This document shows positions 48,353 through 57,178 of a stretch of DNA of 64,000 nucleotides, in pieces. Where the stretch lies: positions 1-64,000 of the forward strand of contig NZ_CAKMMP010000002.1 in NCBI RefSeq assembly GCF_927798175.1. The letters run 5' to 3'. The position numbers and the translations under genes were made by a program. This stretch comes from Paenibacillus sp. JJ-223. GTDB taxonomy: Bacteria > Bacillota > Bacilli > Paenibacillales > Paenibacillaceae. The number at the start of each line of letters is the position of its first letter. Within the stretch, counting starts at the first letter, position 1. Under the pieces are notes generated by a model. That model did no database searches. It saw only the letters and a program-made list of their open reading frames with translations, and was not told the DNA's origin.

Positions 48353-48919
48353 TCAGAAAATAAAAAGCAGCCCGAAAGCTAACAAGATCGCTCCCCCGAC
48401 AGCCTCGCCGTAATCGCCAAGATTTTGACTGACACGCCGTCCGAGCAAAAGGCCCATGATGGACATCACGCCGCCGCAAATCCCGAATGCCAGCACGGTG
48501 AGCAACAAATTGCTGCTAAACATGCCCAGCGATACGCCAACCGAGAACGAGTCTATGCTTACGCTGAACGAGAATAACGTGACCCCCAGCATGGTACGGT
48601 GATCAACCAGCTTGGTATCTCCTTCCCGAAAAGCGTTCCAGATCATATGCCCACCCAGCAAAATAAGCAAGCCACCCGCCGCATATGTCGTGATGTCTCC
48701 CAACAGGGCACTGACGTATTTGCCCGTCACCATGCCGATCAATGGCATGATGACGTGAAACAAGGCCGTCACCGTGCTGATCTTCAGCACATCCCGCAAC
48801 CGTATGCCTTTCATGCCGATGCCGATCCCCAGAGAAAAGGCATCCAGCCCAAGAGCCACAGCCATGATCAAAATGGTTACCAGCTGCCCCACATGGGCAG
48901 ATACATCCCACATCCCCAT
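48353..48919 (-). CDS. mntP: Manganese efflux pump MntP (YwlD)
   Basis: About 189 residues with six membrane helices and two internal repeats carrying the family Asp residues: MAVALGLDAFSLGIGIGMKG and LFSFSVSIDSFSVGVSLGMF. This is the MntP/DUF204 pattern for Mn(II) export. The start is uncertain between ATG 48919 and 48913; the longer frame lacks a site. No yybP-ykoY manganese riboswitch is recognisable upstream. The order ywlC-ywlD-ywlE matches B. subtilis. Confidence 0.9.
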   Translation of the reverse strand: MGMWDVSAHVGQLVTILIMAVALGLDAFSLGIGIGMKGIRLRDVLKISTVTALFHVIMPLIGMVTGKYVSALLGDITTYAAGGLLILLGGHMIWNAFREGDTKLVDHRTMLGVTLFSFSVSIDSFSVGVSLGMFSSNLLLTVLAFGICGGVMSIMGLLLGRRVSQNLGDYGEAVGGAILLAFGLLFIF

Positions 48920-48984
48920 TCCCCCATGTCCCGTAAAAGATTCTTGTACACGATATGCGGACAAGGCCATAAACATGACCAGGG

Positions 48985-49016
48985 ATAATTAAAGAGGCTG
49001 CCGGAAACCCGGCAGC
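48985..49016 (-). terminator. Probable intrinsic terminator
   Basis: GCTGCCGG (48997-49004) pairs with CCGGCAGC (49009-49016); on the minus strand CTCTTTAATT follows. It lies ~440 bp past the ywlC stop. Confidence 0.55.
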
Positions 49017-49084
49017 GTCGGGCCAAACGATTCGCTTTATCGCCGTTCGGGAAGGAATGGGCGGATGGAGGATGTAATCAGGCT

Positions 49085-49265
49085 GACGAACATCAGCAGT
49101 CTTATTTCACCAAAATGATGACCGTTCCAATTCTAACGAGCTTCAGTAACGTTATTTCGCTGAAAGTGGCCTTTACACGCCATTTCATATCCCATAGCGT
49201 GCTTCAGGTTCGCTGCACAATCACGCGCGCTATTCGCGCCAAATAACGTGACCAGGGTTCGTTAG
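49085..49265. repeat. R2 repeat cluster
   Basis: Contains three R2 arms: GACGAACATCAGC (from 49085), CTAACGAGCTTCAG with ACGTTATTT (49133-49157) and the reverse arm AAATAACGTGACC with GGTTCGTTAG (49241-49265). The last two are inverted relative to each other (19 of 25 positions match) and bound a 133-bp unit. Confidence 0.7.
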
Positions 49266-49457
49266 AGCTGGACGGGACGTAACGGGGTGCGGCAGACCGA
49301 CCGGGCAGGCGCAGAACAAAGCGTGGTGCATGCCCTGTAAGCACGGGCGAGGTCGAGGCGACTGGAGGTGATGCGTCTGACCGGGCATGCTGCGGTGGAG
49401 CCGCGAAAGCGCGGTGCAACGCACCTGAGCATAGCGCCGCGGGCCGCTCCCGGCGGG

Positions 49458-50669
49458 TCATCCGACCTGAATCAGTCGGTGGCCCGCCGCCTTGAGCAGC
49501 CGATTCATGACGGCTGCGCCAAGCCCTTCGCGCGAGCAGGCTTCCGCCACGATATACGTGGCGCCCTGCTCATCGCAGCTGCGCAGCGCGGCGTACAGCC
49601 TGCGCGCAGCTTCTTCCAGCTCGCTGGCTTCGCCCAGCGAGAACACTGCGTCGGCGCGGTACTGCTCCGCGTGCTCGGCGAACGCCAGCACTGCGGTGCG
49701 CTCCCCGCGCTGCGCCGCCTCCGCGAGGGCGGCGCCGATCCAGGCCGCCACCGCATCAGGCGGCCCCTCCACCACGCACAGCGCGCCAACGGGCGCATAG
49801 TGCGTGTACTTCACGCCCGGCGAGCGCGGCACCGGGCGATCGTCGCCTTCGGGCCCTTCGGCCAGCAGGCCCGGGTCCGTGGCGACGCGGGCGGCCACGG
49901 CGGACAGCTGCTCCGCCGTGATGCCGCCAGGGCGCAGGATGGTGACGGTACCGTCGTCACCGGCCTGCACCACTGTGGACTCGACGCCCACCCCTGTGGG
50001 GCCGCCGTCCACAATGCCGCCGATGCGGCCAGCCAGGTCCTCGCGCACATGTGACGCGAGCGTAGGGCTTGGCCGCCCCGAGCGGTTGGCGCTTGGCGCG
50101 GCGACCGGGCAATCCGCCGCCGCGATCAGCTGCAGCGCAACCGGATGGTCCGGCATGCGCACGCCCACTGTATCCAATCCGGCGGTGACGCGAGGCGATA
50201 CCGCGCCTTCTCTAACAGGCAGCACCAGCGTAAGCGGTCCAGGCCAAAACGCATCCATCAGCGCTTCCGCAGTGGCATTGACCTCCGTCACCAGCGGATC
50301 CAGCTGGTCGCGGCGGGCAATATGCACGATCAGCGGGTTGTCGGAAGGCCGCCCCTTGGCGGCGAATACGGCTTCCACCGCTGCCGTGCTGCGCGCATCC
50401 GCACCGAGGCCGTACACCGTTTCGGTCGGGAAGGCAACGGTTTCCCCTTGACGTAGGCAGGCTGCGGCAGCCTGCAAGTCGGCGAGCGCCTGCTGCCTTG
50501 CAGAAGCGCTCTCCCTTTTTCCATCCCCATCTTCCGGGTTGATCAGCACCTTCACGTCCCAAATGACCGTATCCTTCATCGGCTGGCCTTGTTGAAAACC
50601 AACGCCCGCCTCTCCTGCATTTCCATTCGTGTTGCTTAACGGCTGCATCGCTTCTTGTTCTCTGTTCAT
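49458..50669 (-). CDS. ywlC: Threonylcarbamoyl-AMP synthase (Sua5/YwlC)
   Basis: Up to 403 residues. It makes threonylcarbamoyl-AMP from threonine, bicarbonate and ATP for t6A37 of tRNAs. The N-terminal YrdC domain has VAFPTETVYGLGADARS, the KxR...SxN motif (AKGRPSDNPLIVHIA) and VAAPSANRSGRPSPT; the C-terminal Sua5 domain begins near SPGVKYTHYAPVGALCVVEG. The first ~60 residues (NTNGNAGEAGVGFQQG) are not conserved in the family, so the true start may be downstream (for example Met31); no start has a strong site. The segment 49200-50250 is markedly richer in GC than its surroundings. Confidence 0.92.
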   Translation of the reverse strand: MNREQEAMQPLSNTNGNAGEAGVGFQQGQPMKDTVIWDVKVLINPEDGDGKRESASARQQALADLQAAAACLRQGETVAFPTETVYGLGADARSTAAVEAVFAAKGRPSDNPLIVHIARRDQLDPLVTEVNATAEALMDAFWPGPLTLVLPVREGAVSPRVTAGLDTVGVRMPDHPVALQLIAAADCPVAAPSANRSGRPSPTLASHVREDLAGRIGGIVDGGPTGVGVESTVVQAGDDGTVTILRPGGITAEQLSAVAARVATDPGLLAEGPEGDDRPVPRSPGVKYTHYAPVGALCVVEGPPDAVAAWIGAALAEAAQRGERTAVLAFAEHAEQYRADAVFSLGEASELEEAARRLYAALRSCDEQGATYIVAEACSREGLGAAVMNRLLKAAGHRLIQVG

Positions 50670-51143
50670 CTATTCATCATTCCCAAACGTTCATAGTAGG
50701 TTATGTTCGCTCGCACGGATACTATATAAACCGCACTATCAATCACACAAGGCCACTGCGAATGCAGTACGAACTTCCGATCGCTCTTATCCCCAGATTT
50801 TTTTCGAATCCTCTTTCTTTAAGGGAAAATCCGGTGATAAATACGCAAGCCCCGCTTCTTCAGATTGGTTCTGCCTCTCCGTTAGCGTGTGTATGTTTTT
50901 GTGGTTTATATAGTTATACGCCACCAGCGCTCGAACAAACATCAGTACATTAGTATTTATCCTTCTTCGTTGCAAACGCAAGATATTCGTCAGGTTCCTT
51001 CCTGCAACAAATATGGTAACAGCGTCGTTCCCCAATTATAACACATCCCTGCTGCTCCCGGACGGGCTCGCTGCCGCGCAGCATGCCGTAAAAAAAGGAC
51101 AGTGCCCACTTTGGAGACCGTCCCGGTTGAATCGATATGAACA
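50670..51143. other. ywlC-spoIIR gap with R1 repeat
   Basis: A 474-bp gap. An R1 repeat copy fills 50722-50913; ~230 bp next to spoIIR hold no supported gene. A small inverted segment (GGACAGTGCCCACTTTGG / CCGTCCCGG region near 51098-51125) may end spoIIR transcripts, but is weak. B. subtilis ywlA and ywlB lie here; they are absent. Confidence 0.5.
50722..50913 (+). repeat. R1 repeat copy, 192 bp
   Basis: Terminal inverted repeats CTATATAAACCGCA (50722-50735) and TGTGGTTTATATAG (50900-50913) match at 13 of 14 positions. Internal blocks CTTCCGATCGCTCTTATCCC, GGGAAAATCCGGTGATAAA, GCTTCTTCAGATTGGTTCTG and TCTCCGTTAGCGTGTG match the 30571 copy closely, including CAATCACACAAGGCCACT at the left. 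Confidence 0.88.
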
Positions 51144-51812
51144 TCAAGCAAACCATCCGGTTACCCAGCTCCAGACATTGACCGCCAAATCCCACAAGAA
51201 GAAGCGCGCTTCCGGAGCAGCGTCCTGAACAGACGCGGCGGTTTTAGCAGCTCCAGGCTCGGCAGCAGCGGCGGCAGACGCCGTCGTCGGCTTGGCCAAC
51301 GCATCGCCCGTACCTGCATCGATGAAGCACAGCGGCGGAAAAAGAACGCACCACCAATTTTGCCCCTCGCCTTTACCCAGTGTTACGCGCACTGCTTCAT
51401 AATCCCCGGCGGGATATACGGTACCCCCATACAGTTTGGTGGGAAAAGGAACCACCCCAAGCTCCACCTGATAATCGTAGTTCAGCCCGCGACTCTTAAG
51501 CTCCGCTCCCACCAACGCCTCCAGCTCGGGCAAATGGCGACGGATGACAGCACGCGCATCCTCGATGCTCTGCGGGTTGTCCAGCTCCGATACCCACTGA
51601 TCCATCTGGGCAACGACAGCATCGCGAATCTCGCGTTTCACGAGCTGGTCTCCGGCGGAATCCGAGTTGGCCAAAATGCGCAAACGGATCGATTGCTCCG
51701 GAATGTTCGCGGCCGCTACGGCTGCATCCGTTTTATGTCCTTCCCACATCATAATTACCATCATAAGACAGGCTATAATAAGTCCAATTTGTTTCACGAA
51801 TCGTCTGCTCAT
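51144..51812 (-). CDS. spoIIR: Stage II sporulation protein R
   Basis: About 222 residues; ATG 51812 after GGGGGAG. SpoIIR is secreted from the forespore and triggers SpoIIGA to process pro-sigma-E in the mother cell. An N-terminal membrane/signal segment (QIGLIIACLMMVIMMW) precedes the family core: IPEQSIRLRILANSDSAGDQ, VKREIRDAVV and GEGQNWWCVLFPPLCFID with the conserved Cys pair. The C-terminal Ala-rich stretch followed by FFLWDLAVNVWSWVTGWF is variable. A sigma-F-type promoter lies just upstream. In B. subtilis spoIIR is also near prfA-prmC. Confidence 0.93.
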   Translation of the reverse strand: MSRRFVKQIGLIIACLMMVIMMWEGHKTDAAVAAANIPEQSIRLRILANSDSAGDQLVKREIRDAVVAQMDQWVSELDNPQSIEDARAVIRRHLPELEALVGAELKSRGLNYDYQVELGVVPFPTKLYGGTVYPAGDYEAVRVTLGKGEGQNWWCVLFPPLCFIDAGTGDALAKPTTASAAAAAEPGAAKTAASVQDAAPEARFFLWDLAVNVWSWVTGWFA

Positions 51813-51868
51813 CCCGTTCTCCCCCTTGGCTCCCGTAGTCATGTTCCCTGCAACTCTCTCATGTCTAT

Positions 51869-51897
51869 CAGTATGCCCGGGGGAGACGAAAGTAAAC
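51869..51897 (-). promoter_or_regulatory. Sigma-F-type promoter of spoIIR
   Basis: On the minus strand GTTTA (51893-51897), 14 nt, GGGCATACTG (51869-51878), which fits GGNNANNHTR fully. Spacing equals that of the spoIIQ promoter. Confidence 0.7.
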
Positions 51898-51979
51898 CTA
51901 TTAAATTCACGAATCTAGCAATATTGCAAAATATATATTCCGGCGCTTCTCCCGTACGTTTGAACCAACCACGTCCGGA

Positions 51980-53197
51980 TCATCCCGTCATCTTGCCTGT
52001 TCCCATCCTGCCTTTTAACCGGCCCCACAATCCGCTCCTCTGTTCCGCAAAACCAAAATCATCGTCCTCTTCATGCCCGTACAGCTTGATGCTCATCACA
52101 AATCCGATGCACGCCATATTGATCAGCAGCGACGTCCCGCCGTAACTGATGAAGGGCAGCGTAATTCCCGTTAAAGGCATCAGGCCGAGGAATGCGCCGA
52201 TATTTTCATAAACCTGATACAGCAGCATGCCGATCACGCCCACAATGATGACAGGTCCGGTCCGATCCTTGCATTCAAGCGCGATCAGCACCATCCGGTG
52301 GATCAGGATAAAGTAGAGCAGAAGCAGCACCGAACCGCCAACGAAGCCGAACTCCTCGGCAATGACCACGAAAATGGAATCCGAATACGTATAGGGCACC
52401 CTTCCGCTTTGAACCGAAGTTCCTTGAAGGTACCCCTTCCCGGTAATGCCGCCCGATCCGATCGCAAGCCCGGCGTTTTTCGTATGCCAGGAAGCCTTCG
52501 CCGTCGCTTTCTCCGGTACGAGCCATGGATCGATCCGCTCTGCCCAATGCTCCCGATCCGCCGCTTCCAAAAACGTATAAATCTCATCATGGTATGTCGT
52601 ATACGCCTGTACAAAGCCAAATATTGAACCCCCTATGATCGCCAAACCGATCAGAGCGTGAGACAGCTTGATATTCCCGATCCAAAGCACGGCCGCCAAA
52701 ATAACAACGTAACCAAGCGCGTTGCCCAGATCGTTCTGAGCCATGACCAAAGCAAACGGCAGGAACGTCCACAATCCGATGGGAACGACATCCCGCCAGA
52801 AGCCAAGCGGCCGTTTCGTCCTGATCAGCAGGAGTTTGGCCAGAAACAAAATCAGCACCAGCTTAAACAGCTCCGCAGGTTGAAGGGAGAACGATCCGAT
52901 CTGCAACCACCCATTGGCATTGTTGATGGCATTCCCGACAAAATGAACGAGGATCAGCAACAGAATACCGACCCAGTAAATCCAGAACGCATACTTAATG
53001 AACAGCTTATAGTTAACCAGACCAATACCGAACACGGCTGCGAAACCAGCGACATAAAATAACAGTGTCTTTATATGATGGCGTCCCAGTTCCGGACTTG
53101 CCTGCACAGCGCTGTATACCGTAACCACGCTAAATATCATCAACAGGAACAGCACGAACAGAATAACGCCATCCATCTTCTTCAACAAGCTCCACAT
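51980..53197 (-). CDS. rodA: SEDS-family peptidoglycan glycosyltransferase (RodA-type), copy 1
   Basis: A 405-residue polytopic membrane protein of the RodA/FtsW/SpoVE family, which polymerises lipid II with class B PBPs. Family signatures are SLQPAELFKLVLILFLAKLL, AQNDLGNALGYVVI, IGSGGITGKGYLQGTSVQSG, the conserved Asp in TYSDSIFVVIAEEFGFVGGS and LTGITLPFISYGGTSLLINM. It is a close paralogue of the next gene (53427-54665), sharing long identical stretches. A strong terminator (53299-53353) lies between them, so they are separate units. Roles in elongation versus sporulation cannot be separated by sequence. Confidence 0.92.
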   Translation of the reverse strand: MWSLLKKMDGVILFVLFLLMIFSVVTVYSAVQASPELGRHHIKTLLFYVAGFAAVFGIGLVNYKLFIKYAFWIYWVGILLLILVHFVGNAINNANGWLQIGSFSLQPAELFKLVLILFLAKLLLIRTKRPLGFWRDVVPIGLWTFLPFALVMAQNDLGNALGYVVILAAVLWIGNIKLSHALIGLAIIGGSIFGFVQAYTTYHDEIYTFLEAADREHWAERIDPWLVPEKATAKASWHTKNAGLAIGSGGITGKGYLQGTSVQSGRVPYTYSDSIFVVIAEEFGFVGGSVLLLLYFILIHRMVLIALECKDRTGPVIIVGVIGMLLYQVYENIGAFLGLMPLTGITLPFISYGGTSLLINMACIGFVMSIKLYGHEEDDDFGFAEQRSGLWGRLKGRMGTGKMTG

Positions 53198-53298
53198 GCC
53201 GTTGTTCCCCCTCGACCTTTACGCGATACAAACGGAATAGGCATCAAGAAATTTTTCCCAGATGCAACACTATTATATCCAATACAATGAACAAATGG

Positions 53299-53353
53299 AA
53301 ATAACCCCGAAAGAACGAGCGGATGACTCCACTTCTTCTTTCGGGGTTATTTT
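53299..53353 (-). terminator. Strong bidirectional terminator between the two rodA genes
   Basis: A 17-bp near-perfect stem (AAATAACCCCGAAAGAA at 53299-53315, TTCTTTCGGGGTTATTT ending at 53353) with a 20-nt loop ends in TTATTTCC on the minus strand and TTATTTTG on the plus strand. Confidence 0.9.
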
Positions 53354-53426
53354 GTGATGCATATTCCGTGAAGTTAGGGCGATCCCACGGTGGCTTGCCG
53401 TTCAGAGGATCACCTCAGCCTATCGT

Positions 53427-54665
53427 TCAGGCAAGATCCCCTTGTTCTTCCTCAGATTGCGGCCGCTTCCGCTTGAACAGCTTCACAAACAGTTCGCTGA
53501 TGGTTGGCTGCTCCGTCGTGCCGAGAATGTCTTCATTCTCCTCGGTATGCACCTTGATGCTCATAGCGATCCCCATACTAAGCATATTCAACATAAGCGA
53601 AGTACCCCCAGAACTGATAAACGGCAGCGTGATGCCTGTCAGCGGCATCAGACCAATAAACGGACCGATGTTAACGAAGATCTGGTAGAGCAGCATGGCA
53701 ATAATGCCCACAATGAGATAAGGTCCGGCTCGATCCTTACACTCCAGTGCAATCAGTACAAGACGGTGAATGAGAATAAAGTATAACAAGAGCAGTACGG
53801 ACGCTCCGACAAAACCGAATTCCTCGCCGATCTGTACAAAGATGGAATCCGCATAAGCCAGAGGCACGCGATTCGATTGAATGGTCGTGCCTTGCATATA
53901 TCCTTTACCAGTAATGCCGCCCGAGCCGATAGCCAGCTTGGCATTATACGTTTGCCACAAGACGTCCCGTGACGTCTGGTCCGGCACAAGCCAAGGATCG
54001 AAGCGGTCTGCCCAGTGCGATCGGCCGATATCCTTCAGAAACTTGACGATTTCGTCGTGGTAATGGATATAAGCCTGGGTCCCGCCGATAAAAGCAGCAA
54101 CCGCAATGACGAATCCGATCAACGCATGCGTAAACTTAATGTTGCCGATCCAGAGCAATCCGATCAGGATGACCACGTAGCTGAGTGCATTCCCCAAGTC
54201 ATTTTGCAGCAAGACCAGCAGCAACGGCGGTAATACGCACAAGGATACCGGAATGACATCCCTGCCGAAATACAGCCGCCGATTCGGCTTTCGCGCCAGC
54301 AGCGCTGACAGAAACACGATCAGGCAGAGCTTGAACAGCTCGGCAGGCTGCAAACTGACACCAAATACAGACAACCAACCTTTGGCACCATAGTACTCCT
54401 TACCGAAGAAAGTAACGATGACCAGCAAAGCCATGCCGGCACCGTAAATGTACAAGTAATTTTTGATAATGAAGTTGTAGTTAATCATCGAGATGCCAAA
54501 AAAGACGACAAAACCCAAAATGTAAAACATCACGGCACCCTTGGTGAGTGATTCAAGTTTAGGCCGGCCAAACGTTGTACTGTAGATGGATAAGATACTT
54601 ATCGCCATCAGAACCAGCAATATAAAGACGATCGTGTAATCAATTTTTTTAAATTTATCGAGCAT
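53427..54665 (-). CDS. rodA: SEDS-family peptidoglycan glycosyltransferase (RodA-type), copy 2
   Basis: A 412-residue SEDS membrane protein with the same motifs as copy 1: SLQPAELFKLCLIVFLSALL, LQNDLGNALSYVVI, IGSGGITGKGYMQGTTIQSN, YADSIFVQIGEEFGFVGASV with the catalytic Asp and LTGITLPFISSGGTSLMLNM. The FISSGG here against FISYGG in copy 1 is a small difference in a conserved loop. The C-terminal tail is charged (LFKRKRPQSEEEQGDLA). It is 83 bp downstream of prmC and may share its transcript. A tandem duplication is the simplest origin. Confidence 0.92.
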   Translation of the reverse strand: MLDKFKKIDYTIVFILLVLMAISILSIYSTTFGRPKLESLTKGAVMFYILGFVVFFGISMINYNFIIKNYLYIYGAGMALLVIVTFFGKEYYGAKGWLSVFGVSLQPAELFKLCLIVFLSALLARKPNRRLYFGRDVIPVSLCVLPPLLLVLLQNDLGNALSYVVILIGLLWIGNIKFTHALIGFVIAVAAFIGGTQAYIHYHDEIVKFLKDIGRSHWADRFDPWLVPDQTSRDVLWQTYNAKLAIGSGGITGKGYMQGTTIQSNRVPLAYADSIFVQIGEEFGFVGASVLLLLYFILIHRLVLIALECKDRAGPYLIVGIIAMLLYQIFVNIGPFIGLMPLTGITLPFISSGGTSLMLNMLSMGIAMSIKVHTEENEDILGTTEQPTISELFVKLFKRKRPQSEEEQGDLA

Positions 54666-54747
54666 GCGTTACGTTCCCCCAAATATCGACAATCTTCGGT
54701 ATATCCATTGTAGAGGATTTCGCGGCAAAAAGAAAACCCGCCGAATC

Positions 54748-55656
54748 TTACACTTCTGTCACCGGTTCCGAAGCGCGAATTCCGAGGACGTGACGTTCGA
54801 TGCCGGCAAGGTCCGGCACGATGACGATTTCCGGCCAGTGTCCGGCAGCCTCCAGCATGGCTGCAATGTCGCGCGCCTGCCCTTGGCCAAGCTCAAAGCC
54901 GATCACCTGCGGCGGCGCGGGCAGCAGCGCGAGCTGCCGCAGCATGATCCGGTACGGCGCGAGCCCGTCCGGCCCGCCGTCCAGCGCGGTGCGCGGCTCA
55001 TGGTCGCGCACCTCCGGCTGCAGCCCGGCGATATCCTCCGCCGGGATGTAAGGCGGGTTGGACACCAGGATGTCCAGCCGCTCCCCCGCGAACGGGGCCA
55101 GCAGATCGCCTTCACGGAAGTCGATCCGCACGCCGTTCGCCGCCGCGTTCCGCGCGGCCACTTGCAGCGCCGCCGCCGAGATGTCCCCGGCGGCTACCTG
55201 CCAGCGCGGGCGCTGCGCGGCCATCGTCACCGCGATGGCCCCGCTGCCCGTGCCGACGTCGACGGCGCGCACCGCGTCGCCGGCGGCAAACACGCGGTCG
55301 GCCGCGCGCAGCACGGCTTCGACCAGCAGCTCGGTCTCCGGCCGCGGAATCAGCACGGCCGGCGTGACCTCGAACGGCAGCCCGTAAAACTCCTGGCTGC
55401 CGATGATGTATTGCGCAGGCTCGCCCGCGGCCTTGCGCGTCACGGCCGTTTCCCAGCGGCTGCGCAGCTCGCCGGGGAACGGCTCCGGCAGCTTCATGTA
55501 GTACGCGGCCCCTTCGAGGCCGAGTACATGCTCCAGCAGCAGCCGGGCGTTATTGTGCGGCTCTGTCACGCCGCACTTCTCCAAAAAAGAGGAAGCCTCC
55601 ACGAAGGCTTCCCGGCAGCTCTGCTCCGGCGTCATCACGAATTTCGCCTGAGTCAC
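54748..55656 (-). CDS. prmC: Peptide chain release factor N5-glutamine methyltransferase
   Basis: A 302-residue SAM-dependent enzyme that methylates the Gln of the GGQ motif in release factors. The N-terminal helical domain, the SAM loop VDVGTGSGAIAVTMAAQRP and the catalytic LVSNPPYIPAEDIAGLQPE (NPPY) are present. The start is GTG 55656; its site AGAGGAG is formed by the last codons of prfA, and the two genes are 3 bp apart, so they are co-translated. The middle of the gene (~54880-55480) is very GC-rich, unlike its neighbours. Confidence 0.95.
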   Translation of the reverse strand: MTQAKFVMTPEQSCREAFVEASSFLEKCGVTEPHNNARLLLEHVLGLEGAAYYMKLPEPFPGELRSRWETAVTRKAAGEPAQYIIGSQEFYGLPFEVTPAVLIPRPETELLVEAVLRAADRVFAAGDAVRAVDVGTGSGAIAVTMAAQRPRWQVAAGDISAAALQVAARNAAANGVRIDFREGDLLAPFAGERLDILVSNPPYIPAEDIAGLQPEVRDHEPRTALDGGPDGLAPYRIMLRQLALLPAPPQVIGFELGQGQARDIAAMLEAAGHWPEIVIVPDLAGIERHVLGIRASEPVTEV

Positions 55657-55659
55657 AGA

Positions 55660-56736
55660 TTATTCTCCTCTTTCCATCATCTCGGTCTGCTCGGCAATCG
55701 TGAGCGCAGACACGATCTCTTCGATCTCGCCGTTCATGATCTGATCCAGCTTGTGCATGGTCAGGCCGATACGGTGATCCGTTACGCGGCTTTGCGGGAA
55801 GTTGTACGTACGAATCCGCTCGCTTCGGTCGCCCGTTCCCACTTTACTTTTCCGTTCGCCCGCGTACTTCGCTTCTTCTTCCTGGCGCATCATGTCATAG
55901 ATCCGGGTGCGAAGCACCTGCAGCGCTTTCTCCTTGTTGGAGTTCTGCGATTTGCCGTCCTGACAAGTTGCTACGATGCCGGTCGGAACGTGGGTTACGC
56001 GAACCGCCGATTTCGTCGTGTTGACGGACTGTCCGCCCGCGCCGCTGGAACAGAACGTATCTACGCGAATGTCCTTGTCATGGATTTCGATGTCGATTTC
56101 TTCGGCCTCGGGCAATACCGCCACCGTCGAAGTGGACGTATGGATCCGTCCGCCGGATTCGGTGGAAGGGATGCGCTGCACACGATGCGCGCCGCTCTCG
56201 TATTTCATTTTGCTGTACGCGCCGCGTCCGTTGATCAGGAAGATGACCTCTTTGAAGCCGCCCAGGTCGTTCGTATTGGCGTCCATCAGTTCCACGCGCC
56301 AGCCTTGCGTATCCGCATAACGCGTATACATCCGGTACAGATCGGCCGCAAACAACGCCGCTTCGTCCCCGCCGGCCGCGCCGCGAATCTCCACGATGAC
56401 GTTTTTATCGTCGTTAGGGTCCTTCGGCAGCATAAGCACGCGAATTCGCTCTTCCAGCTCCTTCAAGCGGGCCGTGAGCTCCTCGATTTCCATTTTGACC
56501 ATTTCGCGCATCTCGTCGTCCAGCTTCTCGCCCTGCATTTCTTTGGCAGCTTCGAGATCTTCGCTGGCCTGCTTGTATTCGTTATACGCTTCATACGTCG
56601 GCTGCAAATCCGACTGTTCTTTGGAATACTCCCGCAATTTCTTGTTGTCGCTGGCTACATCCGGGTCACACAGCAGCTCGCTGAGTTTCTCGTAACGATC
56701 AGCCAATGCTTGCAATTTATCCAACATTTTCGTCAC
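55660..56736 (-). CDS. prfA: Peptide chain release factor 1
   Basis: A 358-residue class I release factor recognising UAA and UAG. The codon-recognition region is around [20 protein letters not shown]; the catalytic [20 protein letters not shown] contains GGQ, the substrate of PrmC next door. The N-terminal coiled region and C-terminal [17 protein letters not shown] are complete. It heads the prfA-prmC unit. Confidence 0.97.
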   Translation of the reverse strand: MTKMLDKLQALADRYEKLSELLCDPDVASDNKKLREYSKEQSDLQPTYEAYNEYKQASEDLEAAKEMQGEKLDDEMREMVKMEIEELTARLKELEERIRVLMLPKDPNDDKNVIVEIRGAAGGDEAALFAADLYRMYTRYADTQGWRVELMDANTNDLGGFKEVIFLINGRGAYSKMKYESGAHRVQRIPSTESGGRIHTSTSTVAVLPEAEEIDIEIHDKDIRVDTFCSSGAGGQSVNTTKSAVRVTHVPTGIVATCQDGKSQNSNKEKALQVLRTRIYDMMRQEEEAKYAGERKSKVGTGDRSERIRTYNFPQSRVTDHRIGLTMHKLDQIMNGEIEEIVSALTIAEQTEMMERGE

Positions 56737-57178
56737 CTCGCGCTTTATTTTGTTCCGCTTTCGTCTATCGCAACATCATTCATGCATTTCCATGTTTCGA
56801 ATCTATAGTTCACAATGCCTTGGGCCTTGCTTGTAAGCCCTGCCGCAACATTTCATTCAATGACTGACGCACACTCTCGCTACAACGTCATCAAATCCTT
56901 TGCTTGTGATGGTTAGGTTAAAAAAGAATCCTGTACGCTGCATGTTTGCCCGCTTTCATTGCTGAAACAGCGCACACAAGTAAATACAGGTACACGACTC
57001 TTAATTATAGCATATTACATCCATCCTGAATAGATACTTTTCAGGTTTTGCACAGGGCGTTCATTGGCTATACGAACCAGCGCCGCTATACTTATATTAC
57101 AATCATATGGCCGTGCCCGTTCCGGCATCCATTGCCAACCAGCCCGGCCCATTTATTTTGCACAGGAGCTGAGTCGCC
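56737..57178. other. Divergent prfA-bluB promoter region
   Basis: A 442-bp gap between divergent genes. It contains the bluB promoter (57064-57092); the prfA promoter was not identified. No gene is supported. Confidence 0.5.
57064..57092 (+). promoter_or_regulatory. Sigma-A-type promoter of bluB
   Basis: TTGGCT (57064-57069), 17 nt, TATACT (57087-57092). The leader is ~80 nt and contains no recognisable B12 box of a cobalamin riboswitch. Confidence 0.65.

Larger units (their letters stand above)
48920..49457. other. mntP-ywlC gap with family R2 repeats
   Basis: A 538-bp gap. It holds a terminator-like hairpin (48985-49016), a cluster of R2 repeat arms (49085-49265) and ~190 GC-rich bases with no supported gene. 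Confidence 0.6.

Noticed and set aside
48920..49100. Manganese (yybP-ykoY) riboswitch upstream of mntP
   Set aside because: No conserved loops; the region has only a terminator-like hairpin.
54664..56808. 714-codon frame opposite prmC and prfA
   Set aside because: Arg/His/Leu-rich shadow across two well-supported genes, favoured by the GC-rich prmC segment.
57093..57178. Cobalamin riboswitch upstream of bluB
   Set aside because: The leader is too short and has no B12-box-like sequence.
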